Assembly (NCBI RefSeq): GCF_000166355.1
Contig: NC_014652.1
Coordinates: 1,896,928-1,960,927 of the forward strand
Reading direction: 5' to 3'
From: Caldicellulosiruptor hydrothermalis 108
GTDB lineage: Bacteria > Bacillota > Thermoanaerobacteria > Caldicellulosiruptorales > Caldicellulosiruptoraceae
DNA: 64,000 bases
A program made the translations under genes and the position numbers. The notes below the pieces were generated by a model, which was not told the origin of the DNA, made no database searches, and saw only the letters and a program-made list of their open reading frames with translations. This document shows, in pieces, positions 38,352-47,847 of the stretch; within the stretch, counting starts at the first letter, position 1, and each line of letters starts with the position of its first letter.

Positions 38352-39185
38352 TCAGATTAAATCAGGACCCAAAAGTGCCGAGTATCTGTTTGAAATCTTT
38401 TTATCGTACAGGGCAATCGCCACATCTTTTCTTACCCATGTGTTTTTGTTCTCTGAAACATAAAACTCATCAGGTATAACTCCTATTAAAACCCCGTGTT
38501 CCTGCCCAATCGAATTGTAAGGTATCAAAACAATTTTGCTACCAATAACTTTTTGAAGCTTTTCAAGGTCCTTTGAAGATATTTCTTTTCCCTCTTCTTC
38601 CATCCCAAGTAGCTTTTTTTCAACAATTACAACAGGTTTGCCTGAAAAAGGTTCTCTCAAGTTATTCCCTGTATCCACATATCCAACACAGCTGTACTCT
38701 GAATCATTTATCTTGAATTTTATATACCTTATGAGTGAATCTTTATAGACCTTTTTGATTATAAGCTCATGTGAGAGTTTGAAAACAATCAGGGAAATTC
38801 CAAGCGCAAGAAGTACATTTTTTAGTTTTAGCTGTACAGAGTACTCAATACTATTTTGCGAAATGTAATAAAGAAAAAATCCCATTCCACCAAACATGAT
38901 TGTGACAAGGTAAAAACTGAGAAACTGTCTGATAAATCCAAAAAAGTTTTTTGGCAAAAAGGTAAGATATACAAAGGAAGCCGAAACAATTATTTTCCCA
39001 ATTGGAGAGTATAAAAACTGTAAAGGCTGATAAAATTGAAATAGCGAATAAAAAGCTCCAAGTATGCTTACAAGTAAAATCTTAAAACTGTTCACATTTG
39101 TCTTGAGTAGATACGATGTCACAAGCAGAATAAAATAGTTGATAACTAAATTTTCCAATATATATACATCTGCATAAATAATCAT
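38352..39185 (-). CDS. spoIIGA: Sigma-E processing peptidase SpoIIGA
   Basis: The 277-residue protein has five predicted N-terminal membrane segments (residues 8-150). A C-terminal protease domain carries the aspartic protease motif [20 protein letters not shown] near 166-185. It cleaves pro-SigE after asymmetric division, in response to SpoIIR. There is only a weak ribosome binding site (AGAGTTGATAG). A promoter with the long spacer typical of Spo0A-activated promoters lies at 39234-39266. It starts the spoIIGA-sigE-sigG operon. Confidence 0.95.
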   Translation of the reverse strand: MIIYADVYILENLVINYFILLVTSYLLKTNVNSFKILLVSILGAFYSLFQFYQPLQFLYSPIGKIIVSASFVYLTFLPKNFFGFIRQFLSFYLVTIMFGGMGFFLYYISQNSIEYSVQLKLKNVLLALGISLIVFKLSHELIIKKVYKDSLIRYIKFKINDSEYSCVGYVDTGNNLREPFSGKPVVIVEKKLLGMEEEGKEISSKDLEKLQKVIGSKIVLIPYNSIGQEHGVLIGVIPDEFYVSENKNTWVRKDVAIALYDKKISNRYSALLGPDLI

Positions 39186-39233
39186 CTTATTCTATCAACT
39201 CTTTGTCCTCAAAAGGGGCATTTCTAAGTAATA

Positions 39234-39266
39234 ATTATATTCCTGCAGAGGCAAAAATTATGTCAG
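39234..39266 (-). promoter_or_regulatory. Long-spacer promoter of spoIIGA, probably Spo0A-dependent
   Basis: CTGACA (39261-39266) and an exact TATAAT (39234-39239) are 21 bp apart on the minus strand. The B. subtilis spoIIG promoter is known for a 22-bp spacer and Spo0A activation. A TGTTGAA heptamer, one base off the 0A box TGTCGAA, lies at 39304-39310, near -80. Confidence 0.5.
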
Positions 39267-39385
39267 AAAAGTTTTACCCACCTGTTCTTGCTACATTCAA
39301 ATTTTCAACAAATTTTGGCAAAAAATAAGTTATAAATTTTTTGGCTTAAAGATTTTTTACGATAGCTATTATTTCGATATTATGC

Positions 39386-39449
39386 TAAAATTATAGTTGT
39401 ATTAATTCTAATTCAAAATAATTTTTTGTACAATTTGAAAACGATTTCT
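39386..39449 (+). promoter_or_regulatory. cre-like CcpA site and candidate promoter of the xylan cassette
   Basis: TGAAAACGATTTCT (39436-39449) fits the catabolite-response element consensus in nearly every position. A TGC-TAAAAT extended -10 candidate (39386-39391) would start transcription near 39398, putting the cre at about +38, a roadblock position for CcpA-type repression. A clear -35 box was not found. The 287-base interval between spoIIGA and this cassette otherwise holds only the divergent promoters described here. Confidence 0.55.
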
Positions 39450-39472
39450 GCATTATAAAGAGGTGGTTGCCA

Positions 39473-41344
39473 ATGACATTAACACTTCCAAAGCTGATAA
39501 GTGATGGTATGATTCTTCAAAGAGATAAAAAGGTAAAGATATGGGGCTGGGCTTTACCAGAAGAAAAGGTTGTAGTGCACTTTTTGGACAAATCATACTC
39601 TGCTATCGCAAACAGCGACGGCAAGTGGGAAGTGACTTTGCCTGAGCTTAAAGCAGGTGGACCTCATTTTATGGTAATAGAGGCATCCCAAAAAAGTATC
39701 ATTATAAACAACATACTTATAGGAGATGTGTGGGTTTGTTCTGGCCAATCAAATATGGTTTTGCCCATGGAAAGAGTAAAAGATATCTATGAAGAAGAAA
39801 TATACAGCTGCGACAATCCTTTTATAAGACAGTTCACTGTGCCTGATAGATACAACTTCAAAGGGCCACAAGAAGATTTGCAGGAAGGCAGCTGGGAAGA
39901 ACTTTCTAAAGAGACCATTCTTCGTTTTTCAGCTGTGGGGTACTTTTTTGCCAAAGCATTATTCGAGAGGTACCGTGTGCCAATAGGCTTGATTAAAGCA
40001 TGTGTTGGTGGAACGCCGATAGAGGCATGGCTCAGTGAAGACGCGCTAAAACAATTTCCTGAAAATCTGAAAATACTTGAGCAGCTGAGAGTCGATGGAT
40101 ATATTGAAAGTATTAAGAAAAAGAAAGAAGCTGAAATAAGTGCTTGGTATGAAAACTTAAACAAAAATGATAAAGGGATGAAGCTTGCTTGGTTTAACCC
40201 TGACTGTGATGACTCTGACTGGCAAACTGTTAATCTCCCGGCTTCTTGGAAAGAGATGGGGCTAAATTCTTTGAAAGGAGTTGTATGGTTTAGGAAAAAG
40301 GTAAATGTACCTGCTTCTATGACTGGAAAGCCTGCAAAGCTTTATATGGGTACAATAGTGGACAGTGACCATACCTACATTAACGGGACCCTTGTAGGTT
40401 CAATCTCATATCGCTATCCTCCAAGAAAATACGAGGTTCCTGCAAACTTACTTAAACCAGGTGAAAATGTGATTGCCATAAGAGTTATAAGTAACGATGG
40501 TAACGGAGAGTTTGTCAAAGGCAAACCCTACAAACTCTTCACCAAAGATTACCAGCTCAGCTTAGAAGGCGAGTGGAAATGCAAAGTTGGTGCAGAAGCT
40601 CCAAAACCTCTGCCACCCATGACTTTTTTTGAGTATAAACCTGCAGGACTGTTCAATGGTATGATTGCACCGCTTTTGAAATTTGCTATCAAAGGTGTCA
40701 TATGGTATCAAGGTGAGTCGAACACTGACAGTCCTGAGGGATATCACGAGAAGTTCAGGGCTTTAATAACCGACTGGAGACAGAAGTGGGGGCAGGGTGA
40801 TTTTCCCTTTTTATATGTCCAGCTTGCAAACTTTATGGAGGCAAAGTCCCAGCCATCAGAGAGCAAGTGGGCACAGCTCAGAGAAGAGCAGCGAAAGACA
40901 CTTTCTGTCCCAAACACAGGCATGGCCATTGCCATTGACTTAGGGGAATGGAATGACCTGCATCCCTCTAACAAAAAAGATGTGGGAGAAAGGCTTGCCC
41001 TGCTTGCTCGAAAGATTGCATACGGGGAAAAAGACCTTGTAGCTTCAGGACCGCTTTATAAGTCTATGAAGATTGAGGGTAACAAGGTGATTATTGAGTT
41101 TTCGGAGGTTGGCAGTGGTCTTGTTGTAAAAGGTGGTGGTGAGCTTAAACACTTTGCAATTGCCGGAAGTGACAAGAAATTTGTGTGGGCAAAAGCTGTC
41201 ATAGAAGGTGATAAAGTCGTAGTGTGGAACGATAGTATTCCAAACCCTGCTTATGTTCGATATGCATGGGCTGACAATCCAGAAGGAGCAAATCTTTATA
41301 ACAAAGAAGGGTTGCCTGCCTCTCCGTTCACAACAGAAGAGTAA
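39473..41344 (+). CDS. Sialate O-acetylesterase-family acetyl(xylan) esterase
   Basis: The 623-residue cytoplasmic protein is a SASA-domain serine esterase. The nucleophile block is WVCSGQSNM (Ser near residue 93). The central block VIWYQGESNTD and the C-terminal DLHPSNKKDVGERLA with Asp and His are present. A jelly-roll sugar-binding insert (about 240-370, WFRKKVNVPASM, GTLVGS region) resembles a GH2 N-terminal domain. Family members remove acetyl groups from sialic acid or, in plant-degrading bacteria, from xylan and mannan fragments; the neighbours favour xylan. No signal peptide was seen, so it acts on imported oligosaccharides. The ATG at 39473 has GAGGTGG six bases upstream; a TTG at 39467 abuts it. 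Confidence 0.85.
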   Translation: MTLTLPKLISDGMILQRDKKVKIWGWALPEEKVVVHFLDKSYSAIANSDGKWEVTLPELKAGGPHFMVIEASQKSIIINNILIGDVWVCSGQSNMVLPMERVKDIYEEEIYSCDNPFIRQFTVPDRYNFKGPQEDLQEGSWEELSKETILRFSAVGYFFAKALFERYRVPIGLIKACVGGTPIEAWLSEDALKQFPENLKILEQLRVDGYIESIKKKKEAEISAWYENLNKNDKGMKLAWFNPDCDDSDWQTVNLPASWKEMGLNSLKGVVWFRKKVNVPASMTGKPAKLYMGTIVDSDHTYINGTLVGSISYRYPPRKYEVPANLLKPGENVIAIRVISNDGNGEFVKGKPYKLFTKDYQLSLEGEWKCKVGAEAPKPLPPMTFFEYKPAGLFNGMIAPLLKFAIKGVIWYQGESNTDSPEGYHEKFRALITDWRQKWGQGDFPFLYVQLANFMEAKSQPSESKWAQLREEQRKTLSVPNTGMAIAIDLGEWNDLHPSNKKDVGERLALLARKIAYGEKDLVASGPLYKSMKIEGNKVIIEFSEVGSGLVVKGGGELKHFAIAGSDKKFVWAKAVIEGDKVVVWNDSIPNPAYVRYAWADNPEGANLYNKEGLPASPFTTEE

Positions 41345-41375
41345 AGATTGCTAAATTTGTGGGGGGTGATAATAA

Positions 41376-42179
41376 ATGGATATAAAGTTTGATTTATTTC
41401 CTTTTGGCAAAACAAAAGTACTGACAATGAGCTACGACGATGGACAAATATTTGATAGAAAACTTGTTGAAATCTTTAATGAATACCGAATAAAGGGCAC
41501 TTTTCATTTGAACTCTGGAAACCTTGGTAAAGAACCTTTTATTTCACCCGATGAAGTTGCAAAGCTATATGAAGGCCATGAAGTTGCTGTTCACACTAAA
41601 ACCCATCCTTTCTTGGATTGTATTCCAATTGAGGCTGTGGTTGAAGAAATTTTAGAAGACAGAAAAAACTTAGAGACATTAGTAGGTTACCCGGTCAAAG
41701 GTATGTCTTATCCTTATGGAGTATATAATGAAGAAATTGTGAACATTTTGCCAAGTCTCGGGATTGAATATGCAAGGACTGTAGAATCTCACCATGATTT
41801 TCGTATTCCCTCAAACTTTTTAACATGGGCTCCAACTTGTCATCATGATGATAATTTACTGGAGCTTGGACGTAAATTTTTAGAGTATGAATATAAAGGA
41901 AAACTAAAGATAATGTATGTTTGGGGACATAGTTTTGAATTTGAAAGAAAAAATAATTGGCATTTAATAGAGAATTTTTGCAAATTGATATCGGGAAAAG
42001 ATGATATTTGGTATGCAACTAACATTGAAATAGTAAGATATATCAAAGCACTCAAAAGTTTGCAATTTTCAGCAAATGGCAATATTGTGTATAACCCTTC
42101 CGCTATTTCAGTGTGGATAAGTGTAAATGGTCAACCTGTTGAGATTAAAAGTGGTGAAATCGTAAATCTGCAAGGGTAA
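41376..42179 (+). CDS. NodB-type polysaccharide deacetylase family protein
   Basis: The 267-residue protein has a NodB fold. The first Asp pair is in MSYDDGQIFD (Asp21, Asp22), the metal His pair is AVHTKTHPF (His73, His77), the catalytic-base region is GMSYPYGVYNEE and a later GHSFEFE may be the last conserved motif. Such enzymes (CE4 and relatives) remove N- or O-acetyl groups from sugars, consistent with acetylated xylo-oligosaccharides. The C-terminal 60 residues (IYNPSAISVWISVNG) look like a small added beta domain. No signal peptide was found. GGGGGGTGAT precedes the ATG by 7 bases. It lies 31 bases behind the esterase gene. Confidence 0.85.
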   Translation: MDIKFDLFPFGKTKVLTMSYDDGQIFDRKLVEIFNEYRIKGTFHLNSGNLGKEPFISPDEVAKLYEGHEVAVHTKTHPFLDCIPIEAVVEEILEDRKNLETLVGYPVKGMSYPYGVYNEEIVNILPSLGIEYARTVESHHDFRIPSNFLTWAPTCHHDDNLLELGRKFLEYEYKGKLKIMYVWGHSFEFERKNNWHLIENFCKLISGKDDIWYATNIEIVRYIKALKSLQFSANGNIVYNPSAISVWISVNGQPVEIKSGEIVNLQG

Positions 42180-42250
42180 TTGTAAATTGATTTCATTGTT
42201 AACAATTTTTCGTGAATCGACTCTAATAAAAATAAGGGAGGAAAACGTTT

Positions 42251-43474
42251 ATGGCTAATTATGAGCATCGCAAAAGTACAGCTGTGTTGAAAATCAGCAA
42301 AGCTGACGGCACTCCTTTAAAAAATACAGAGGTGGTTGTCAAGCAAACAAGACACAAATTTTTGTTTGGCTGCGCAGAATTCTCAGTAGTACCTTTTGCC
42401 AATAACGAGCTTCAAGGAGAAGAAAAGGAAAAGGCTGAAATGGTTTTTGAAAAGTTCTTGGACCTTTTCAATTTTGCCACTCTGCCGTTTTATTGGGCAA
42501 GATTTGAACCAGTTAAAGGCAAACCTGACACTCTGAGGCTTAAAAAAGCAGCAGATTGGCTCGTAAGCAAAGGATGCACTGTAAAAGGTCATCCTCTTTG
42601 CTGGCACACTCTCACAGCTCCGTGGCTACTTGAGATGAACAACCAGCAAATATTAGATGCTCAGCTTGAGCGAATTCGGCGAGAAGTAAGTGAGTTTGCG
42701 GGCTTAATTGACATGTGGGATGTAATAAATGAAGTTGTGATTATGCCCATATTCAACAAATACGACAATGGTATTACAAGGATATGCAAAGAACTTGGGC
42801 GAATACGCCTTGTTAAAGAGGTGTTTGCTGCAGCAATAGAAGCAAACCCACACGGAATTTTTCTCATAAACGATTTTAATACCTCTGTAGCATACGAAAT
42901 TTTAATTGAAGGATTGCTCGAGGCAGGAGTTAGAATTGATGCAATAGGAATTCAATCGCATATGCATCAAGGGTATTGGGGAGTTGAAAAGACTCAAGAA
43001 ATATTGGAAAGATTTTCTCGTTTTAACCTGCCCATTCACTTTACAGAAACCACTATTATCTCAGGCAATCTTATGCCACCAGAAATTGAGGATTTAAATG
43101 ACTATAAAGTGGATGAGTGGCCAAGCACACCTGAAGGTGAAGAACGACAGGCGATGGAAGCTGCGTTGCATTACAAAACACTTTTTGCCCATCCAAAGGT
43201 TGAAGCTATCACGTGGTGGAATTTTGTGGACGGAGAGTGGCTCAACGCACCTTCTGGATTTATAACCAAAGATGGTAGGGTAAAACCCATATATTATGAG
43301 CTCTACAAGCTCATAAAAGGTGAGTGGTGGACTGACCAGGTGCGCTTGATTACTGATGAACATGGTATGGTAAACATTTCAGGGTATATGGGAGATTATG
43401 AAATCACATGCCAAGACAAGAAAGCCACCTTTGCCCTTGACAAAACAAACAAGTTTATTGAAATTACTCTTTGA
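42251..43474 (+). CDS. GH10 family endo-1,4-beta-xylanase, intracellular
   Basis: The 407-residue GH10 enzyme carries the acid/base Glu161 in DMWDVINEV and the nucleophile Glu266 in IHFTETT. Other conserved segments are GHPLCWHT near 113-120, ITWWNFVDGEW and YYELYKLIKGEWWT. The last 40 residues form a small beta extension. Lack of a signal peptide suggests it trims short xylo-oligosaccharides inside the cell. The ATG at 42251 is preceded by GGGAGG eight bases upstream, and the bases around it (GGAAAACGTTTATG) resemble a weak cre half-site. It lies 71 bases after the deacetylase gene and ends in the terminator shared with ftsZ. Confidence 0.93.
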   Translation: MANYEHRKSTAVLKISKADGTPLKNTEVVVKQTRHKFLFGCAEFSVVPFANNELQGEEKEKAEMVFEKFLDLFNFATLPFYWARFEPVKGKPDTLRLKKAADWLVSKGCTVKGHPLCWHTLTAPWLLEMNNQQILDAQLERIRREVSEFAGLIDMWDVINEVVIMPIFNKYDNGITRICKELGRIRLVKEVFAAAIEANPHGIFLINDFNTSVAYEILIEGLLEAGVRIDAIGIQSHMHQGYWGVEKTQEILERFSRFNLPIHFTETTIISGNLMPPEIEDLNDYKVDEWPSTPEGEERQAMEAALHYKTLFAHPKVEAITWWNFVDGEWLNAPSGFITKDGRVKPIYYELYKLIKGEWWTDQVRLITDEHGMVNISGYMGDYEITCQDKKATFALDKTNKFIEITL

Positions 43475-43520
43475 TAGTTATTCACATCCTATAAATAAAT
43501 GATTGAAGAAGTAAAAATAT

Positions 43521-43549
43521 AACCCCCTGCCGTGTGAAGCAAGGGGGTT
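43521..43549. terminator. Bidirectional terminator between xylan cassette and ftsZ
   Basis: AACCCCCT and AGGGGGTT (43521-43549) form a GC-rich stem with T-rich tracts on both strands. It separates the plus-strand xylanase (stop 43474) from the minus-strand ftsZ (stop 43558), whose stop codon lies just beyond. Confidence 0.8.
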
Positions 43550-43557
43550 TGTTTATT

Positions 43558-44640
43558 TTATTTTTTGTTTTTCAAAAATATTGGAATCTCAAATATATCG
43601 TCGTCCTGGAACAGATTCTGCAGGCTACCGCTCTTTGGCAATGTAGCTTTGTTTGGCTGGGCAGATGGCTGCTGTTCATTTGTTGTGTCAAAGCCTGTTG
43701 CAATGACAGTGACCTGCACCTCGTCTTTCATCTCTTCATTGAACACAATACCCATTATAAAGTTGACATTCTCATCAGCTTCGGAAGAAATAAGCTCGTT
43801 TGCTCTTTCAATTTCGTCAAGCAGAAGCTCTTCTGGATTTCCTGTATAGTTTACAAGAACGCCTTTCGCACCTTTTATTGAAGTCTCAAGAAGCGGGCTG
43901 TTGATTGCCTGCTCTAAAGCTTTGAGTACTTTCTCATCACCTTTTGCCTTGCCTATTCCCATGTGCGCATATCCCTTGTTCATCATGATAGCTTTCACAT
44001 CTGCAAAGTCGACATTTATAAGCCCAGCATTCAAGATAATATCAGAAATTCCCTGAACACCCTGTCTTAGCACATCGTCAGCCATTCTGAACGCGTCGGA
44101 GATTTTGAGACTTTTATTTGTCGAAAGCATGAAAAGTCTGTCGTTTGGCACAATAATTATTGTGTCAACAATCTTTTTCAGCTCTTCTATTCCTTTTTCT
44201 GCGTTAATTCTTCGTTTTGCACCCTCACTTTTAAACGGTCTTGTAACAACAGCAACAGTTAATATCCCCAGCTCTTTTGCTATCTCAGCAACAACAGGTG
44301 AAGCACCCGTACCTGTACCGCCGCCCATTCCTGCTGTGATAAATACCATATCTGCACCTTTTAAAACCTGTGCTATATCCTCTTTACTCTCCTCTGCAGC
44401 TTTTCTTCCAATCTCGGGGTCTGCTCCAGCTCCAAGTCCTTTTGTAATCTTCTCACCTATCTGAATCTTATAATGCGCTTTTGAACGCTGAAGAGCCTGC
44501 TTGTCGGTATTTACAGCTATGAATTCTACACCAGAGACTCCAACATCAATCATTCTATTGACTGCATTGTTTCCCGCACCGCCAACACCAATAACCTTTA
44601 ATTGCGCAACAGTCATCTTTTCTGTGTCAAAACTAATCAT
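43558..44640 (-). CDS. ftsZ: Cell division GTPase FtsZ
   Basis: The 360-residue tubulin homologue forms the Z-ring. The signature [12 protein letters not shown] lies near residues 105-116, [13 protein letters not shown] near 20-32, and the T7 loop [20 protein letters not shown] near 205-224. The C-terminal linker ends in a hydrophobic conserved tail ([15 protein letters not shown]) that binds FtsA/SepF-type partners. AAGGAGGAG lies eight bases before the ATG. It overlaps the preceding Sbp gene by four bases (ATGA) and is the last gene of the dcw cluster; no ftsA was seen in the cluster. Confidence 0.98.
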   Translation of the reverse strand: MISFDTEKMTVAQLKVIGVGGAGNNAVNRMIDVGVSGVEFIAVNTDKQALQRSKAHYKIQIGEKITKGLGAGADPEIGRKAAEESKEDIAQVLKGADMVFITAGMGGGTGTGASPVVAEIAKELGILTVAVVTRPFKSEGAKRRINAEKGIEELKKIVDTIIIVPNDRLFMLSTNKSLKISDAFRMADDVLRQGVQGISDIILNAGLINVDFADVKAIMMNKGYAHMGIGKAKGDEKVLKALEQAINSPLLETSIKGAKGVLVNYTGNPEELLLDEIERANELISSEADENVNFIMGIVFNEEMKDEVQVTVIATGFDTTNEQQPSAQPNKATLPKSGSLQNLFQDDDIFEIPIFLKNKK

Positions 44641-44999
44641 TGGTTTTTCTCCTCCTTAGAAAAACTCTTGTTTTTTATCAAGATACTTCTTCGCATCTCC
44701 CCAAAATTTTGAAAAATCCTAACACCAAAAGCCACAACCGCTGCCTGGTACAGCGGAATACCAAGCATGTCGCCCATGTAAGCAAGAAGCATGGCTATGA
44801 GGGTGTTACCCACAAACCCTGAAATAAATATGTCAATCTTAAAATCACCTTTTAGATTGGACTTCAGAGCACCAAATATGGAATCAAGTGCTGCAAGAAG
44901 ACCAACCGCCACATAGGATGAATAATCTTGCGGTATACTTATTGGGATAAAAAGCCCTATCAATATTCCAACCAAAAGAGCAATTATAAGAACTATCAT
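44637..44999 (-). CDS. Small basic protein (Sbp-type) membrane protein
   Basis: The protein has about 120 residues. It is hydrophobic throughout: [22 protein letters not shown], a [17 protein letters not shown] segment with its conserved LDSxFGxL pattern and a [20 protein letters not shown] block. This is the DUF1290/Sbp family, which is co-transcribed upstream of ftsZ in Firmicutes. The role is unknown. I chose ATG at 44999. A GTG at 45020 would add seven residues and overlap the DUF881 gene by 14 bases. It lies between DUF881 and ftsZ in a coupled run. Confidence 0.85.
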   Translation of the reverse strand: MIVLIIALLVGILIGLFIPISIPQDYSSYVAVGLLAALDSIFGALKSNLKGDFKIDIFISGFVGNTLIAMLLAYMGDMLGIPLYQAAVVAFGVRIFQNFGEMRRSILIKNKSFSKEEKNQ

Positions 45000-45006
45000 C
45001 TTTTCA

Positions 45007-45750
45007 TCAGCTTCCTTCACTCTTTATCTTTGCGTAGTTGAATTTCAAGCTTCCAGTATAACGTGGAATCACAACTTTTGAAGCTTCTTCAATCTTAACC
45101 TCTATAGAAAATTCCTTTAAAAGGTCTATGATACCTCCCCGCATCTCAAGAGAATTTTTAAGAATCTTAGGGTCTCCGATTGCCTTTATTATGTACGGGG
45201 CAGAATACCTTGTGTTGTTTATACTTATGGTTGGTCCTGCACATCTTATCTCGGTTGTTGAAACCACTCTCTGGTCATTTATCGCTATTGCCTCAGCTCC
45301 CGCTGCCCGAAGCTCGTTTATCACCTGCAAAATGTCAGAGTCATGCAGCAGAAAACTGTTCGGGTCAACATTGGGCTGGGCAGGTATTTTGCTATCGTCA
45401 AGTGTAATAATGATACCGGGTCCTTCTACATCGGTAAGCCCTGCCAAAATCTTAACCTTGTCAAGCTCTTCTTTCAAAAGCTCGGTTGTTTTGCTAATAC
45501 TTGCTGCTGAGTCCTGATACTCTTTGATTTTTTTCTCCAAATCATAAATCTGCTGGCGGAGGCTTACATTTTCTTTTCTTAGCTGATTTATCTGTTCAGC
45601 AAGTTCAATGGCTCTTGCTTTTTCCAAGTTTTTTAACTCGTTGCTCTGCCTGACACTCTTTATCTGCATAGATATCAAAATCCCTAAAACTAATAACAAA
45701 ATAGCAATAGCGACCTGTCCACCAGTTGGTTTTTTAATCTTTACTTTCAT
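45007..45750 (-). CDS. DUF881 family membrane-anchored protein
   Basis: The 247-residue protein has one N-terminal membrane helix (13-30) and a coiled coil (about 35-90, ELAEQINQLRKENVSLRQQIYDLEKK). An outer domain follows with the family segments GPGIIITLDDS near residue 109, DILQVINELRAAGAEAIAINDQRV near 139 and IDLLKEFSIEVKIEEA near 208. DUF881 proteins occur beside sbp and ftsQ in dcw clusters of Gram-positives (ylxW/ylxX type). The function is unknown. GGGGAGG precedes the ATG by about 14 bases. Confidence 0.85.
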   Translation of the reverse strand: MKVKIKKPTGGQVAIAILLLVLGILISMQIKSVRQSNELKNLEKARAIELAEQINQLRKENVSLRQQIYDLEKKIKEYQDSAASISKTTELLKEELDKVKILAGLTDVEGPGIIITLDDSKIPAQPNVDPNSFLLHDSDILQVINELRAAGAEAIAINDQRVVSTTEIRCAGPTISINNTRYSAPYIIKAIGDPKILKNSLEMRGGIIDLLKEFSIEVKIEEASKVVIPRYTGSLKFNYAKIKSEGS

Positions 45751-45756
45751 ATTTCT

Positions 45757-46509
45757 TCAATTGTCCTCCCCAGTATTTGGACTAAAAGTGGCAATACCGT
45801 TAGAATTTAGTGTGATAATACCTTCAACATTTTTTGGCAACTTATCGTATACACTTTTTAAAAATCTCAATTTGTAATCTATATCTGACCCGTCTCCAAG
45901 CTTTATAGTTAGCTTGTCCATTTTAAGTTGAACGTCGCTAACGTTTTTCAAAAGTACGATGAGCTCTTCTACCTTAAAAACCTTCAGTGCATTAAAACGT
46001 AAAAGACCTTGAGCTACATCAATTGCCTTTTGCAAGAGCACTTCATCTGTGACCATAATCTTCTTGCCAACTGCTGCTTGAGTTACTTTAAGCCCTTCGA
46101 ACACAATCGAATTTTGTGGTAAATCTCCTTCTATTCTTATTACATACCCTTTTTTGTCGATTTCTATATACGAATTTAAATATTTTATAAGACCAACTGT
46201 CCATTTTTCGTACACATAAATTACAAGGGTATCGGGCAGCTTTCTTTTTATTACAACATCTTCTATTTCCGGATTTTCCAAAAGCTTTTGTTTGAGCTCC
46301 TTTGTGTTCACACTCAATATGTTCTGGTTTTGATATTGCTGTATTATTTTTATAATATCATTTTTTTTAACTCTTTGCAAATTATGTATACTGAAATTTT
46401 TCACATCAAAGTAGTCCAAATTAAAAATAAAAAGAGAAAATACAACCCCTAACATTAATAATACACTAATCTTTACACTCAATCTACCCATTTTTAAATA
46501 TTCACTCAC
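45757..46509 (-). CDS. ftsQ: Cell division protein FtsQ/DivIB
   Basis: The 250-residue protein has one membrane helix (about 12-30), a POTRA domain (FDVKNFSIHNLQRVKKNDIIKI, ENPEIEDVVIKRKLPDTLVIYVYEKW) and the beta domain (YIEIDKKGYVIRI). It bridges the Z-ring and septal synthases. The start could be GTG at 46509, overlapping the murA stop by eight bases (GTGAGTGA), or ATG at 46491; the ribosome binding site does not decide. It lies between murA and DUF881. Confidence 0.9.
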   Translation of the reverse strand: MSEYLKMGRLSVKISVLLMLGVVFSLFIFNLDYFDVKNFSIHNLQRVKKNDIIKIIQQYQNQNILSVNTKELKQKLLENPEIEDVVIKRKLPDTLVIYVYEKWTVGLIKYLNSYIEIDKKGYVIRIEGDLPQNSIVFEGLKVTQAAVGKKIMVTDEVLLQKAIDVAQGLLRFNALKVFKVEELIVLLKNVSDVQLKMDKLTIKLGDGSDIDYKLRFLKSVYDKLPKNVEGIITLNSNGIATFSPNTGEDN

Positions 46510-47770
46510 CTTTTTCTCTCAGAATCTTTGCACCAAGCAAAGAGTATTTTTCCTCTATCTTCTCGTATCCCCTGTCGATGTAGTCTGCATCCATAACCTC
46601 TGTTACTCCATGAGCAGAAAGCCCCGCTACAAAAAGTGCTGCACCACCTCTCAAATCACGTGCAAAAACCTTACAACCTCTTAACTTCTCAACACCGTTT
46701 ATCACTGCAATATCCTTTTCAACATGTATATCAGCACCCATTTTGACAAGTTCGGGTACGTGTTTGAACCTGTTTTCAAAGATGGTCTCCTTGATTATTG
46801 TAACTCCGTTTGCAACTGCAAACGCACTGCAAACAGGAGCCTGAAGGTCTGTGGGAAAACCAGGATAATAATGTGTGGTTATCCGTTGACCGCCTTTTAA
46901 TCTTTCCTCTCTTTTTATCCAAATTTCATTCTTTGACTCTTTAATTTTGCATCCGCTATTCTTGAGTATGTGCAAAATTGAATCTAAGTGTCTTGGAAAT
47001 ACATTTTTTAAAACCACTTCACCGCCACATGCAGCAACTGCACACAGGTACGTCCCTGCTACAATTCTATCAGGAATAACCTTGTGAACTACCTCTTCAC
47101 TCTTTAACCTTTTCACACCCTCAATCTTAATTATGTGTGTACCTGCACCTCTAATCTTTGCACCAAGCTTATTTAAAAAATGACAAAGGTCAGTTATCTC
47201 TGGCTCTTTTGCCGCATTTTTTATCACTACCTCGCCATCACAAAATATGGAAGCAAGAATTATATTTTCTGTTGCTCCAACTGAGGGAATTGGCAAAAAA
47301 ATTTCACTGCCTTTAACTTTGTCACAGCGGCACATTATTCTGTTATTATGTTCAAATACCTCTATCCCAAGCTGTCTAAAAGCTGAGATGTGAAGGTCAA
47401 TTGGTCTTTGCCCTATCTCACACCCCCCTGGATGATTAGATAGTTCTGCTCTTCTGAACTTGCTCAAAAGTGCTCCCATAAAAAGTACACTTGACCGCAT
47501 AAGCTTTGCATACTCAGCTGGAATGGTAAATCTTTTAATTGAGCTACTATCTACCACCACTGTATTGTTTTCAAACAAAACCTTGCACCCAAGATATTCA
47601 AGAATCTCTATTGTATGTCTCACATCAGCAATATCAGGTACATTTGTGATAATAACTTTGTTTTGGGCTAAAATAGAAGCTGTCAGTATGGGAAGTGCTG
47701 CATTTTTTGCACCTTCAATCTCAATCTCTCCCAGGAGCTTTGCTGGACCATATATGATAAGTTTTTGCAT
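46502..47770 (-). CDS. murA: UDP-GlcNAc 1-carboxyvinyltransferase MurA
   Basis: The 422-residue EPSP-synthase-fold enzyme makes the first committed intermediate of peptidoglycan. The N-terminal IEIEGAKNAALPILTAS and the active-site Cys loop HPGGCEIGQRPIDLH near residues 113-127 are intact, as are TVIKETIFENRFKH near 315 and the C-terminal RGGAALFVAGL. Cys at that position is the fosfomycin target, so the enzyme should be sensitive. The ATG at 47770 has GGAAG seven bases upstream; upstream extension to 47830 is rejected. It lies 78 bases behind murG in the dcw cluster. Confidence 0.97.
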   Translation of the reverse strand: MQKLIIYGPAKLLGEIEIEGAKNAALPILTASILAQNKVIITNVPDIADVRHTIEILEYLGCKVLFENNTVVVDSSSIKRFTIPAEYAKLMRSSVLFMGALLSKFRRAELSNHPGGCEIGQRPIDLHISAFRQLGIEVFEHNNRIMCRCDKVKGSEIFLPIPSVGATENIILASIFCDGEVVIKNAAKEPEITDLCHFLNKLGAKIRGAGTHIIKIEGVKRLKSEEVVHKVIPDRIVAGTYLCAVAACGGEVVLKNVFPRHLDSILHILKNSGCKIKESKNEIWIKREERLKGGQRITTHYYPGFPTDLQAPVCSAFAVANGVTIIKETIFENRFKHVPELVKMGADIHVEKDIAVINGVEKLRGCKVFARDLRGGAALFVAGLSAHGVTEVMDADYIDRGYEKIEEKYSLLGAKILREKGE

Positions 47771-47847
47771 TTTTACTTCCAAACTTTTATTTAGCAAACC
47801 GTCGCATATTATTTTATTCTTAAACTGCATTGGCTGTTACAAAAAAC

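Noticed and set aside
42240..42253. Second cre site at the GH10 start
   Set aside because: GGAAAACGTTTATG shares only the central half with the consensus and coincides with the start codon. It is too weak to list as a feature.
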